A DNA stretch of 64,000 nt from Enoplolaimus lenunculus (Eukaryota > Nematoda > Enoplea > Enoplida > Thoracostomopsidae). A program made the position numbers and the translations under genes. Positions 33,314 through 44,659 of this stretch are shown here, one piece after another. The stretch is taken from the NCBI GenBank assembly GCA_030248215.1, contig JASANG010003057.1, positions 1 to 64,000 of the forward strand, written 5' to 3'. Every line of letters begins with the position of its first letter. Within the stretch, counting starts at the first letter, position 1. The notes beneath the pieces were generated by a model. That model saw only the letters and a program-made list of their open reading frames with translations. It was not told the origin of the DNA and searched no databases.

Positions 33314-33569
33314 CTAGATATGAATGAAACCACCTCTGTCCCTCTGATGCTACTGCCTTCCTAGGTTTTGACGTACAAGTTTCGTAAGTGTAATTACGAC
33401 TAAAGTCTTATAAAATATTTATTTTTCAATCTTTGTAAAATTGTTACATAAAGTTTTTTTTTGTTTTGTCTGTTCGACAAAAAACCAGAACATAATTACG
33501 TACGTCAGAGTTGCCAGTTTTTGCATATTAAATTTCAACCAATCGCCTGCTAAAGAACCTACCGGATGG

Positions 33570-33720
33570 CACGTAGCCAGAAGACCGCCAGGAGGGCTCA
33601 GCCCCTCTTCCCCTGAAAATTTTTCAACCTTGCTTGTAAGTCATCAAAAACTCTTGAATGCCACTCCTGATGAATGTTTTTAGTCCACTGACCACCCTAG
33701 CAAGGTGACCTGGCTACGGG
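33570..33720. repeat. R1 element
   Basis: CACGTAGCCAG at the left and CTGGCTACGGG at the right are inverted ends; the middle AACCTTGCTTGTAAGTCATC recurs in the R1 copies at 49259 and 51604. Confidence 0.6.
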
Positions 33721-35540
33721 ACTGCGTACCAGGTGCCCACAACAACAAATTGTTAGCTGAAAAGTAGCGTGGAGATTTAGACAGATGGAAACAAAAAATT
33801 TTCCTGACATAAAATTCTAAGACAAACCGGATACAGTTTGTATGGTTCCGTAGTCAGGGGTAGGAGACCCGGACTGGCAGTCCGCGTCTCCATAGTTAGA
33901 GCCCCATCATATTAGCTACAAATTTTTGCAAAAGGGTCCATTGTGGTATTGTAGTGCCTTTATGCATATGTATATATATGTATATATAATTGTCGCTATT
34001 TTGGATAATAATTCCCTAACCAACATTAAACGTGTATTTATTTATCTTGATGAGTCTTTTGTAGTTGAACAAAAACATTTTGATGTCTGTCAAATTTGAC
34101 TATTTTCTACTGGTAGAAAGCTGAAGTTCCCATATCATAGCTATTAACTCGAACAACAAAATCGACAGCCGGCCTAAAAACATTCTGCCCGTCCAGAAAT
34201 ATTTTTACCGCCACCCTAGAAATTTTGTGAGCTACAATTTGTAATCTTGTTTGAGTTTACCTACGCCTTCCGCATCCTGACATTGGTTTGCCCCCACCCC
34301 CAGGGATTTGGGCTGGCTAGGGACCGGTCAATTCGCTTCTGGCAACCGGCCCTTAGACGTCCATATTTTTCAAACTCACCTTATTGATTTGATGTTTCCT
34401 GTCTACAAATTCGGAAATGCATCTCAAAAAAAGGTTCGATCAACGGTATAAAAACCAAGAAAAATACACGTGATTGCAGTAAATACCAGACAGCAGTGCC
34501 TATTTATTGACCATAAAAGTGGTACTACATATAGAGTAATCTGATTACATCACAACGCGACACTCATTCGCCCCCTCCTACTATTTTTGCTGCCAGACTG
34601 GCTCCAGTATGTCTGACGTGTAACTTACTGTACCAGTTTTGGTATTTTTTATAAACCTGAAAACTGGGGTCGCGAACGAAACTGTGACGCTTTTTTCGTG
34701 ACTTTAAAGTATGCGTAGGAGTTTATGAGAAGCTCAAATATGCAATCGGGGTTTTAATATCGAATCTACGACAATTTGTCACCCAGCGGTAGATTATGAA
34801 TAAATCTAAGCTTAATGCAAAGCGTCAGTTTAACCTTATAAGCATATTGATGGGTGATCAATTGTTGAGGCTATCAAAGTTTGAATTACAAGTTGTCGGG
34901 CGTCGAATTGTCGTGATATCTGTAAAATAGTAAGTAGTTTTGAGTAAACGCCGGTTGGCCCTGAGTAGCATTGGGCACCGTGATTATTAATTAGTTCACA
35001 ATACAGGTTTTGTTTCCAAAACCGATTGCAAAATTGTAGCTACCAAATTTTTGCCGGATATAACGTGAATCCAGAATAAGGATTTAGACAAAATGCTTAC
35101 ATTCGTGATATTATGATTTTAGGCATAGGTAAGTTTTAAGCTGCAAAACGTAAGCCTAAGCGAAAATATCCACAAAGTATACAACAGATCGGAGTCTGCG
35201 ACTTGTGACCTACTTTTAATTAATAACACAACTTATCATTCTTGGGTTAGTATCATACGATGCATATGGGTGTATGACACTAAAAGTGTGACATTTTCAA
35301 TATAAAACGCTTGTAGGCATTAATGTTCACAGTTCCAAACTGTACGAGAAATGTAAATATAAGGCTGTGGTTTGTTCCGTTGAAACCCTAATACGGACCG
35401 TGTCGGTTTTTTCCCAGTCTAGTCGCTGTGTATTTAAAGACGGGACATTGGCGTAGGCTGGATAGGTTTTTCTTTGTTCGAGGGTTCCATACAGTGGCTG
35501 AGGTAGAGGGGGGTGTACGTCGCCCTCCGTTAGAAATTGT
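33721..35540. other. Intergenic stretch, little structure
   Basis: No gene or complete element recognised. A short inverted repeat GGAGACCCGGACTGGCAGTC / CGCGTCTCC is at about 33868, a (TA) tract at 33965-33990, and scraps related to the ACAACTCGTCGA repeat and to B1 near 34850 and 35050. Confidence 0.4.
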
Positions 35541-35697
35541 GGCCTATGTATAGAACAGGGCCGGATCGTTTTCCGGCGGGGCTGTAACAGAGTCAGTTTA
35601 AGCTTTTGCTCTTAACTTTTTTGCTTAGGCTTAGGCGTAGGTTTAGGCTTAGGAATAGGCTTATACTACTGTTCCGGCCCTGTTCTATACATGCGCC
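35541..35697. mobile_element. H1 TTAGGC-bearing MITE
   Basis: GGCCTATGTATAGAACAGGG and CCCTGTTCTATACATGCGCC are well-kept inverted ends. Few TTAGGC units. Confidence 0.82.
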
Positions 35698-35876
35698 AAA
35701 GTTGTGATCAAATGGCGAGGTTCGTACTTTACAATTTTCCAGCTTAGAAATTTTTTTGTAAAAAAATACAATTTTTTTCGCCTCAGAAAATTTTTGGGGA
35801 TAAAATATTAAATAAGCGTTGCTGATAGTTTTTTGCTAGCAATTACATATATAGCATACAGCAAAAATTGCGTTTC

Positions 35877-36082
35877 TTAACGTCTGTCAACCTTTTCGTC
35901 AGAATTTTGTGTATTCGCATCTGGTTCAATATCTAAATGTTTGGCGAATCGGTTCAGTAGCGCAGTTGAAAGGGCTGAAGATCCGCGTGAAAATATTTGA
36001 CAACTCCTCCCGGTTGTATATAAGTTATGCACAATCCCAGTATGCCCTTGAGAAATTTTTTGGAATCCTATTTTAAACCTCG
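35877..36082 (-). CDS. Possible terminal exon
   Basis: After an acceptor tagttttag (36083-36091 on this strand) a frame of 67 codons runs to TAA 35877. The product looks protein-like: KIGFQKISQGHTGIVHNLYT, SRGSSALSTALLNRFAKHLD, then an acidic end NSDEKVDRR. A T2 element lies in the putative intron 21 bp upstream. No family recognised and no upstream exon found. Confidence 0.3.
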
Positions 36083-36102
36083 CTAAAACTATCAACAGAC
36101 CA

Positions 36103-36302
36103 CACTGCAAAAATGGTGACTCAAATTGACTCTCTTCGAAATAGGCTCTGCGGGACCACACAAACTGACTAAAATTCGACTCCGCCAGAGTTAAATTGTA
36201 GTCGCAGGATTGACTCTGGCAGATTTGAATTTGACTCAGTTAGTGTTGTCCCGTAGAACCTATTTCGGAGGGAGTCAATTTGACTCACCACTTTTTGCAG
36301 TG
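36103..36302. mobile_element. T2 palindromic MITE
   Basis: CACTGCAAAAATGGTGACTC to GACTCACCACTTTTTGCAGTG; nearly full-length hairpin. Confidence 0.82.
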
Positions 36303-36669
36303 CAGTGATAAATTGTTACAAATGAACCCCTATCGTGTCTTTTCCGTTATCCTGCCCGCCGGCGACTGTACAAAATAGTTGAAATTCAAAATTTTTGCGT
36401 ATTTGATTTTCTCATGACTTCCTATGATAATATTTTACACGCAAAATTTAAATTTATGAAAAATTCGGTTCCTTAAGGCCCATGTCTTTCCTTGGACCAC
36501 AAATGGATCCCACTCGAAACCCCTGCGCCTTAAAAACGAATTTTTAAAAAAAAAAACAAAATTTGTTTACGAAAGAATCTTAGAAGACCATGAGAAGCTT
36601 AAACATTGCGAAAATTTTCAAAATCAAACCATTTTCGACATACGCGGGTTATAGAGAAAACAACGCAAC

Positions 36670-37072
36670 AGACAGGGGGGCTGATATTTGTTTGGCCTCT
36701 CCAGCGGGTGCCCCCCTTGTTATTCGGTTACGGGGTGTTATGTATTTTTAACCCACGCTCCGCCACCCTTCGTTACTTATCCGGTACTTCAAATTATCTC
36801 TTGAATTAAACGTTTATTTGTCTTTTGTCAACAGCTTGAGCGATCATGCAAGGTTATACTTAGGAATGTACTTTCAAAATTTGAGAACGCTATAAAGTTT
36901 CGAATTCAAATCATTTGGTACCGGAGTAATTTATGCGCTACAATTAGGGATAATTGACATTTACGGACTGTAATAAGGGTTTAGGGACTCTATCCGCTTA
37001 CGTACTCTTAATAGAGATAAAGACTCCTATTGATTGGGACTCAAAATGGGGACCCCCTACAGTATTTGGCAA
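36670..37072. mobile_element. M1 element, reversed, one end lost
   Basis: GGCCTCTCCAGCGGGTGCC and CTTGTTATTCGGTTACGG near the left, GACCCCCTACAG|TA at the right. The outermost left terminus is missing. Confidence 0.62.
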
Positions 37073-37400
37073 AGTGACCTATTTGGTTACTCGCTCCACC
37101 GAAAAGACCAGCAAACCTAATTTTTACAGTCTGCGCCTTGTTTAATGTTTGTCTACCCTACCACACCCGTATCTATTTCAGTAACCCTACCGCATAAAAC
37201 CGCTATACTCTGCACAAAGAATAATTTCCGGTCCCGTGTATTTTACCGGTTCGATATTTAAGAACTATTGAACCGATTGGAGTGAACCACTACGCTCAGA
37301 CTAACTAACGTTGTGTTTAATTACCATTTATATCATTCGTATACACACACTTGAAGCCAGCTAATCTTTTGCTACGGAGCTAAAACTTATTAAGATAGGG

Positions 37401-37586
37401 GGCCAATGTTACTGCAAGGGGCGTAACATTAGGTTAAGCGTATTGCTAAGCCTAAGCCTAAACGTTGCAAAAATATGTTCCTAATCCTAAGCGTAAGCCT
37501 AAGCCTAAACAATGTAATCTACAATCTAAACCTACTCTTTTATGGACCCACCAGAAACCTGGACGCCGCTTAAAGTAACATCGGCC
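37401..37586. mobile_element. H1 MITE, TTACTTTAAG subtype
   Basis: GGCCAATGTTACTGCAAGGG to CTTAAAGTAACATCGGCC. Shares its subtype with 48402-48584. Confidence 0.78.
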
Positions 37587-37707
37587 AAGAGGGGAATGAA
37601 AATTAATTTCAAACGATTTACACTGTGAGATATTGACATTTGTAGAGGCTGTTAAAATTTTTGCTAGGGACAGCTGGGGATCTTAGCACAGCATTGTTTG
37701 ACTGCAG

Positions 37708-37913
37708 GCCCCGCAGCTGACGCTAGTGTGCCGGAGTGTTTAAAGGAAAACGGTGGTGTTATTCTCAAATGTGACCTGGACACATCGCGATTTCACCATA
37801 GGATGATAGCAAGAGTCAATGATGACTTCTTAGACAAGAGTACACAAACTAATTTTGAATGGCACCAAAAATACCACCAACTCAGACTAAGTATCAATAG
37901 GGAATTCCAATAA
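37708..37913 (+). CDS. Possible terminal exon with polyadenylation signal
   Basis: Acceptor tttgactgcag, then 68 codons to TAA 37913, overlapping AATAAA (37909-37914). The product (PECLKENGGVILKCDLDTSR, FHHRMIARVNDDFLDKSTQT, KYHQLRLSINREFQ) is charged and soluble-looking. I do not recognise it, and earlier exons are not identified. Confidence 0.33.
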
Positions 37914-38579
37914 AGTAGTCTCTGGACATTTTTTTAGTTTACTTCTGCTTTCTCATTTGTAGGCCCGGAGCAGCCACCCTGCATACCTCCATAGGGGGTT
38001 CACCACAAAGAAAGCCCCCACGCGAACAAGAATTTGAATAACAATAGGTGTTAATGATCGGCTTGGGTAAAGTGCCCCACCCTGGAAACTTGGGGCGAGC
38101 CACCACCCTAGCAGAGAATTAAAACGTTTTTTATGATTAGCAGTTTAGTGGCAAAATACATTAGAAAACAAAAATATACACGGGCGTTGGTCTAAACGGA
38201 GAGAATGTTAGTACCTTTTGTATATATCAAACTGCCCTGGGTAGCTCTAAGACGTCCCTTTGGCACACGTTTGGTAAGCCTGGGGTAAGCTTAGAGCACC
38301 CGCGAAAGCCGTTGAGTCGTTGTGGACTCGAGAAGACAAAATATGAAGGTCGTTTTGTAATTTTGAGCATCAATAAATTAAAACTACACAGGTTTAAGTC
38401 TGATACGGTAAAATGATAATTAAATGCTTAAAAGGGCCAATACCTAACTTGTTTGATATATCGCAGTTTATACCGAAGCTGACAGAACTCGTTTTACGGC
38501 TACTGAGTCCTCAACAGAATCTGTAGGCCCTAAAAACGGTTTTAAGTCAAGAAATATCGAGCAGAGCCGTCTTTAATCG

Positions 38580-38680
38580 TGAAAGTTTCTTGCAGCTGAA
38601 ACTTGCAGCTGCAAGTTTTTTGCAATAATTTCATTCGAAGAACTTGCAGCTGCAATTTGTTCATGGTGAATATACGCCAT
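38580..38680. repeat. Hairpins of CTTGCAGCTGCAAG
   Basis: Two inverted repeats around CAGCTG precede the 55-bp satellite, and a related AAGTCGCAGCTGCGAG motif follows it at 39368. Confidence 0.5.
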
Positions 38681-38833
38681 AAACGGTTTCATAAGTATGA
38701 ATTGCGTTGCAAGTTGAATTAAATCACCATGATTGGTTAAAGTAATAGTTTATAGCTTATATTTGATATTTATTGCAGTCGTCTACAAATTTTGCATATA
38801 AAAATTCATGTCAAGATGCAGAATGAAAATTAT

Positions 38834-39375
38834 GCATTTTTGCACATACTTGCTGTTGCAAGAAACTTGTGTAAGTTTTTGCAATTATGCATTTTTGCAC
38901 ATGCTTGCTGTTGCAAGAAACTTGTGCAAGTTTTTGCAATTATGCATTTTTGCACATGCTTGCTGTTGCAAGAAACTTGTGCAAGTTTTTGCAATTATGC
39001 ATTTTTGCACATACTTGCTGTTGCAAGAAACTTGTGTAAGTTTTTGCAATTATGCATTTTGGCACATACTTGCTGTTGCAAGAAACTTGTGCAAGTTTTT
39101 GCAATTATGCATTTTGGCACATGCTTGCTGTTGCAAGAAACTTGTGCAAGTTTTTGCAATTATGCATTTTGGCACATGCTTGCTGTTGCAAGAAACTTGT
39201 GCAAGTTTTTGCAATTATGCATTTTGGCACATACTTGCTGTTGCAAGAAACTTGTGTAAGTTTTTGCAATTATGCATTTTGGCACATACTTGCTGTTGCA
39301 AGAAACTTGTGTAAGTTTTTGCAATTATGCATTTTTGCACATACTTGCTGTTGCAAGAAACTTGTGCAAGTCGCA
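38834..39375. repeat. 55-bp satellite, ten copies
   Basis: TGCTGTTGCA recurs every 55 bases from 38851 to 39346. Units differ at a few positions only (TTTTG/TTTGG, ATAC/ATGC, GTGT/GTGC). Because 55 is not a multiple of three the plus-strand frame rotates with each unit, and all three frames stay open, producing long but meaningless reading frames. Confidence 0.95.
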
Positions 39376-39655
39376 GCTGCGAGTTCTCGCTGCAAAAACT
39401 TGCACATGTGAATAGGGCTTTTACGTTCTGACGATGTCGTAAAATTGAAACATACGGGAGTAAAGTTTCAAAACCAAACTTCAACGCAAATATTTTCAGA
39501 CGCAGCTCACAGTCGTCTCTACGGGTGGCATTGGGAGGCCATCGACTATAGTGCAACCCTAAGCCATTCTGAAATCACCATCCAACGCTTTAGCCAATGA
39601 TTATTAATTCTTGGTCCAATTAAATCAAAAATACTCAAAACAACAACGGGTTCAG

Positions 39656-39801
39656 CTGACGTGTTTGAGTTCAACCAAGGCGTCTATAATTTCAGCTGTA
39701 ACCAATTCGGTTATCTTGAAACTATTCGCCAGAGTTTGTCAGAACCAGAATATATCAAGCGAATTGTGTCTCCCATCAATGTTTCTACCTCAAAGTCTAA
39801 G
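39656..39801 (+). CDS. Possible internal exon
   Basis: Acceptor gggttcag and donor AAG|gtatca bound 48 open codons (VFEFNQGVYNFSCNQFGYLE, RQSLSEPEYIKRI). The reading is protein-like, but no family is recognised. Confidence 0.25.
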
Positions 39802-39980
39802 GTATCATGTTACATTTAGCTAAATATAGTTTTTGGACAATTTGTTCCTAAACGTACAATACGCAGTGTTTATTCTGGCTTAATATTGTAATGTAATTTA
39901 TACCAAGATTCGGATTGCGGCACGTAAGATAGACGGGTTCTTGCTAAATATGAACCAGTTTACGGATACGGGTTTTTTAG

Positions 39981-40111
39981 CTATTGAACATTTTTTTCAC
40001 CACAGTTTTCGAAATTTTCAAATTTTACAAGTTTTAGCTTTCCTGTCTCGCTCACGGTCGTATTTTTTAAAACTTCAAATTTGGGCGTGGAATGATTAAC
40101 GGAGGCCATGA
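39981..40111 (-). CDS. Possible small exon
   Basis: After acceptor catatttcag an ATG opens MASVNHSTPKFEVLKNTTVS, then GKLKLVKFENFENCGEK and a stop, with a donor-like TGTG|gtgaaa before it. Unknown product. Confidence 0.2.
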
Positions 40112-40364
40112 GAAGCTGAAATATGCAAAATTTTTCAAAACCTTTATACACGTTGATTAATATTAGAGTGATGTTACACATGCTTAAAAACGAAACTTAT
40201 GAACGCAATTCTTGCATAAGCAAACCTATTTTCTTGCCGATTTGCTTAAGACATTTAGCATCAGATAGGTAGGTACAGGGCACAACTACAGGGGACAGTG
40301 GTCAAGGGCATTTCCCTCCTACGCATTGTCTTTGTCACTTTCGGCCGAAAGTTGTTCGACAGCA

Positions 40365-40638
40365 TTAACCCCTTCTCATATGAATATTTGCAATTTCATA
40401 TGAGATGTAATTTCAAGGTAAGATTCGAATCCCAGTCTCTCAAGTTGGAGGCGTTTACGATGACCACTCAGATATTGGAGGTCGACGCTCGAGCCCGAGT
40501 AGGCTGTCACGTCTTGTAGAGATTTTGCTCTGCACATATATGTTAGAATTGCTAAACACTGCTCACAGTGTCTGTGTTGCTTGGACATTACTTGCATTTT
40601 AGTTGCTCATAGTATACTCTGCGGAGTTTAAGGGTTAA
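40365..40638 (-). mobile_element. P1 TTAA-flanked MITE with tRNA-like core, older copy
   Basis: TTAA at 40365-40368 and 40635-40638. The core in reverse keeps the B box (GATTCGAATC) while the A box (ATCTGAGTGGTC) is altered. More diverged than the other copies. Confidence 0.82.
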
Positions 40639-41069
40639 AAAAATTTGATTTCTCCAAATATCTTCCTGACATGTCTACTGACAATTTTATGGTTGCATTG
40701 CTGGTCACGATTCGGATTGTCGTAACCAGAAATTCGGTTTGACGGTAGCCACATTTTTCAAGATCACCATTTAATTTATTTATAGCCAACCAAAAAAATT
40801 TCAAATTATTCAATCTGTTACCGTCTTTGACCCCCCTCGGCAAGCTACTTCCACCCCCCGCTAGCTTTACCACTTCCTACCCCACGACGAGATTCTTCAC
40901 TGAGCTTCAGTGTCGACAATATTAATGGAGTTTTTGATATCGCCATCTTGGCTGTGCTTTATGTTAATTGTGGTCTCCGTTACCTACAGATTAAAAATAA
41001 ATTTTTCTTTCAGGCCCTCAAATTTGGGTTTTGTTTATTTTAAAACAGACTGAGTTATTTTAAAAACAC

Positions 41070-41411
41070 CAGGGTACAATGGTTGGTTGATAATTGGATG
41101 TCATATATCAAACTTTGGTTTTTAAAATGTTTTTCGTTCAGAATATTTTTTTCATTTTTGAAAAAAGCTTTGACCACTAAAAATAATTGATTTGAGACTT
41201 AATTCTTACATTATTGCAACGAAATTTCGGCAATTTTTTTCTCAAAATTGCCTCAAAACTTTAAAACGAAACGCATCAAACATATTATGAATTTTGTAAA
41301 AAATATGCAAAATTTCACAACCGAAATTGTCGGAACATCTGACACAAAATCTACCGCAGACGGATGTCGTTTTTCTGCCGGAGTCGGAGGCGGACATCCG
41401 GTTGTACCCTG
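41070..41411. mobile_element. H2 hAT-type MITE
   Basis: CAGGGTACAATGG to CATCCGGTTGTACCCTG. The left half is strongly diverged and flanks do not show a duplication. Confidence 0.65.
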
Positions 41412-41570
41412 GACTATACGTATATATAGCGAAGTTAGCGTTGAATGAAGTCATGAAGGTATTAATAGTTGTTGAAAATATAGGGGCCGAATCATATCTG
41501 CCAGTCGCCTATCAGCTTAAATTTGTGATTAATTCGAATAGGGCTTAGGCTTGCTGCTATTAAGGATTTG

Positions 41571-41772
41571 GGCCAACGTGTAGAACACGACCGTAACAGT
41601 AGTATACATATATTACTAAGCCTAAGGCTAAGCCTAAAGCCTAACTGTAAGAATGCGTTTATACCTAAGCCAAAGCCTGAGCCTAAGCAAAAATATTAGT
41701 GTAAAAACTTAAACTTCAGTCTATTGCAGTCACGCAGAAAAAGAACGTTCCGCCCTTAATCTTTACATGGGC
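41571..41772. mobile_element. H1 TTAGGC-bearing MITE
   Basis: GGCCAACGTGTAGAACACGA at the left, CTTAATCTTTACATGGGC at the right, about six CCTAAG units. Confidence 0.72.
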
Positions 41773-41799
41773 AAATATAAGGCTTAGGATAGAACGTTG

Positions 41800-41901
41800 C
41801 AGGGATCAAACCGGAACTAGATTTTGTCGGAAGCGGAATCAGAATCGGAAGTCAAATTTTGCCGGAATTTTAGCCAGAATCGGAATTCCGATGGAACCCT
41901 G
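41800..41901. mobile_element. Tiny hAT-type MITE, perfect 8-bp duplication
   Basis: 102 bp from CAGGGATCAAACCGGAAC to CCGATGGAACCCTG, flanked by GAACGTTG on both sides (41792-41799, 41902-41909). The smallest complete element in the window, related to 10238-10527. Confidence 0.9.
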
Positions 41902-42371
41902 GAACGTTGGCTTAGTCCATTAATTTTTTGCGCATTTTATGCTTAGGCTTAAATTCCAGCAGTCCAAGAATCATGCGTATTTTATGCTTAGGCTTAGACT
42001 TAGATTCGAGCGTAGTGTTCAGAATCTTTTCTGTGCTATCCATATTAATCATCTATGGGCGTAGCCAGGATGTTTGAAACGGAGGGTTACGTTCTGTAAA
42101 TGTTTCTAAAGGGGGGTATCTTATGTTGCAAACTTGTCTAAACCTGCTACTGCACAATAATTGCAAATGGGGGTTCACCCCTAAACCCCCAGCCTACACC
42201 CTTGTAATTCCCAGAGAGCTGTAAGATCTGGTAAAGTCATGGTCTTGTAGGCAATTTCTTCTTTCCAACAATACTGGCTTAATTGTACAGGTTTGATAGC
42301 GTTTACAGGTATATATTTGCTTATCAATAATTATACCTGTTTGAACCGCCGCCTGAATATTATCGATACTA

Positions 42372-42622
42372 CACTGTAAATTTCAGTGAGTTGATTTTAA
42401 CTTAGAATGTGTTGAATCGCTCAGACTGAACAAGGACTATCAGAACTCAGAATTTTGAGTTGATTCAATTTATTGTGGGTTAATAAATCTACTCACCCAG
42501 AGTCACCTCAACTTAGAGTGAGAGTCAACTCAATTCAGAGTGAGTTAATGTTTACTGATACTAATTCACAAATAGCCAACTCGCTATCTAAATTGACTAA
42601 ACAGCTCATTGGAATTTACAGT
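42372..42622. mobile_element. T1 MITE with TA duplication
   Basis: CACTGTAAATTTCAGTGAG to GGAATTTACAGTG, TA at 42370-42371 and 42623-42624. Confidence 0.85.
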
Positions 42623-42812
42623 GTACGTTCAACTGAGAGATCGAGCGAACGCCGTCTGAATATTATCGATGCTACGTTCAACTGAAAGGTCGAGTTTGGG
42701 AAAATTTTAAATTGAAAATTTGTCAAATATAATGCGTGTTTTTTGCTCTACCATCGTCCTGTAAAAATTGTTTTCGAATCTCAATGTAGTGCAACTGCAT
42801 CTCCTGGCACGT

Positions 42813-43048
42813 CACTGTAAATTCCAATGAGTTGATTAATCAATTTCGCTAGCGAGTTGGTTACTTCTGAATTAATATCAGTAAACATTAATTTACTCTG
42901 AGTTGAGCTGATTCTCACTCTGAGTGAGTTGGTTAATTAATTCAGAATGAGTTGAATCAACTTAAAATTCTAAGTTCTGATAGTCCTAACTCAGACTGAG
43001 TGATTCAACTCAATCTGAGTTAAAATCAACTCACTGAAATTTACAGTG
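42813..43048. mobile_element. T1 MITE, reversed
   Basis: CACTGTAAATTCCAATGAG to GAAATTTACAGTG, slightly shortened in the middle. Confidence 0.8.
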
Positions 43049-43136
43049 TAGCTGCTTGTGTCGTAGTTGCATTTTCCTTCCTCGAATTTCACTCTCTACC
43101 CACAAAAAACCAACTAAGGGGCATGTCATTTAGTAG

Positions 43137-43565
43137 GAATTCTTGGATTGGTGCACCTATGTGGATGTTGGAGTTTTTGGGGGGGAGAGAAATGCACGTA
43201 GTTGCATTTTTCGGGGGGATGCATATCCTTGAATTGTTCGGGTAACCCAAAATTCAGTTATAGTCGGATTTTGGACTGGGGGTAGAAAATGCATCTCGTT
43301 GGATTTTTCGGGAGGAATGCAGCTGGCTGGCTTTTTTTGGAGGGGCGTACTTAGTTATATATCTAGAGGGGCATACACTTAGTTAGATTATCCGGGGTGA
43401 GAAAGTGCACCTAGTTGGATTTTTCGGTATAGGGACACATTTAGTTTGTTGGATTTTTCGGTGGGGGGGCGCGTTTAGTTGGATTTTTCGGTGGGGGCGA
43501 CGCATTTAGTTGGATGGATTTTTCGAGGGGAATGCACCTAGTTAAATTTTTCAGGGAAGTACTTG
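43137..43565. repeat. Degenerate tandem repeat
   Basis: About ten irregular units of 30-45 bp containing TTAGTTGGATTTTTCGG, followed by G runs and AATGCACC. Spacing varies. Confidence 0.78.
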
Positions 43566-43751
43566 TGAAGATGCAACTATGACAACAGGGGTCCCATCTG
43601 CGTAGAAGAACGCATTGTTTCGCAGCTCTGCGATTTCGCCTAGCTAAGTAATTATTATCATTACTACTATTTTTATTATTATTATTATTATTATTTTACT
43701 AAACAACTTCACAGTCTAAACGACACGCTCTAATCGGACGCTACTGATTAG

Positions 43752-43885
43752 GGAATTTTTCGAATTTGGGTGATGATACAAAACAACTCTCGTTCGCTGG
43801 AAATTGCTTCGAAGCCTTATTAAAATCTGTCTACGACCGCGTGGCTCGCTGTTATTTTAATGGAAATTCTACTTTTTGTTTATGA
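43752..43885 (+). CDS. Possible exon
   Basis: After tactgattag, 44 codons to TGA 43885 read NFSNLGDDTKQLSFAGNC, then FEALLKSVYDRVARCYFNGN. Protein-like composition only; no family. Confidence 0.2.
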
Positions 43886-43964
43886 AAATTACGGTTTACT
43901 TGTGTGACCGTAATTCTAATAATACTCAAACTCTGTGATGTTGACGTAAACAGCTATTAGGTTC

Positions 43965-44216
43965 ACAAGCGGATCCAAAAAGTTCTCACGGGAGGGCGGA
44001 CTGGTAAATGCTATGAAACGCAAAAATTGTAAGGTAGGAACCGTATCATTGTATCATTTCATCACTAAAAATTTTCTGAGGGCGAAAAATTGTATAAGGA
44101 TTAACACAAAAAATGCTGCGGAAAAAATTGTAAAAAAATATAAGGTTGGAAGGACCTTACCATTTTAACACAAAAAAATTTCTGATGGGGGCGTACGCCG
44201 CCCCCTTTGGATCTGC
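43965..44216. repeat. G1 repeat
   Basis: Same order of ATTGTAAGGTAGG, TATCATTTCATCAC and GGGGCGTACGCCGCCCCC blocks as at 5918 and 49488. Confidence 0.6.
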
Positions 44217-44396
44217 AAGTGATGCAATTGACTGTAATTACTTGTGTCAGGTCTATCAAGTTTTTGCCAATTTAATCTCCTTCCTATATTTCAAAGACCA
44301 GTTCGAAACCAGGGCAGGTCTGAGGGACGTGGATCAATTCTTTATAAATTTCCCTAACCAATTTAATCTTTACATGGCAATTCATCAGAACCCATT

Positions 44397-44655
44397 CACT
44401 GTAAATTTCAACAAGTTGATTTTAACACAGAATGAGTTTGAATAGCTCAGTCTGAGTTAAGACTATAAGAGCTCAGAATTGAGAGTTGATTCAACTCAAT
44501 CTGAGTTAATTGATTCACTCACCCGAAATCAAAACAACTGATAGTAAAAAGTCAACTTATCTCAGACAAAGAATTCATACTTTTTGCTATTAACGCAGAA
44601 ATCACTAACTTGCTAGCTTAGGTGATTATTCAACTAATTGGCATTTTCAGTATTG
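44397..44655. mobile_element. T1 MITE, diverged right half
   Basis: CACTGTAAATTTCAACAAG at the left; GGCATTTTCAGTATTG at the right. Confidence 0.65.
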
Positions 44656-44659
44656 TATG

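Noticed and set aside
38834-39375. CRISPR-like regular repeat
   Set aside because: Units abut with no unique spacers, and the context is a eukaryotic genome.
38792-39411. Three overlapping plus-strand frames of 119-168 codons
   Set aside because: They are the same 55-bp satellite read in rotating frames; no domain or splice support.
40906-40992. Short terminal exon on minus (after ctgtag) versus signal-peptide-like frame on plus (ATG 40927)
   Set aside because: Both are open over the same bases and neither has further support.
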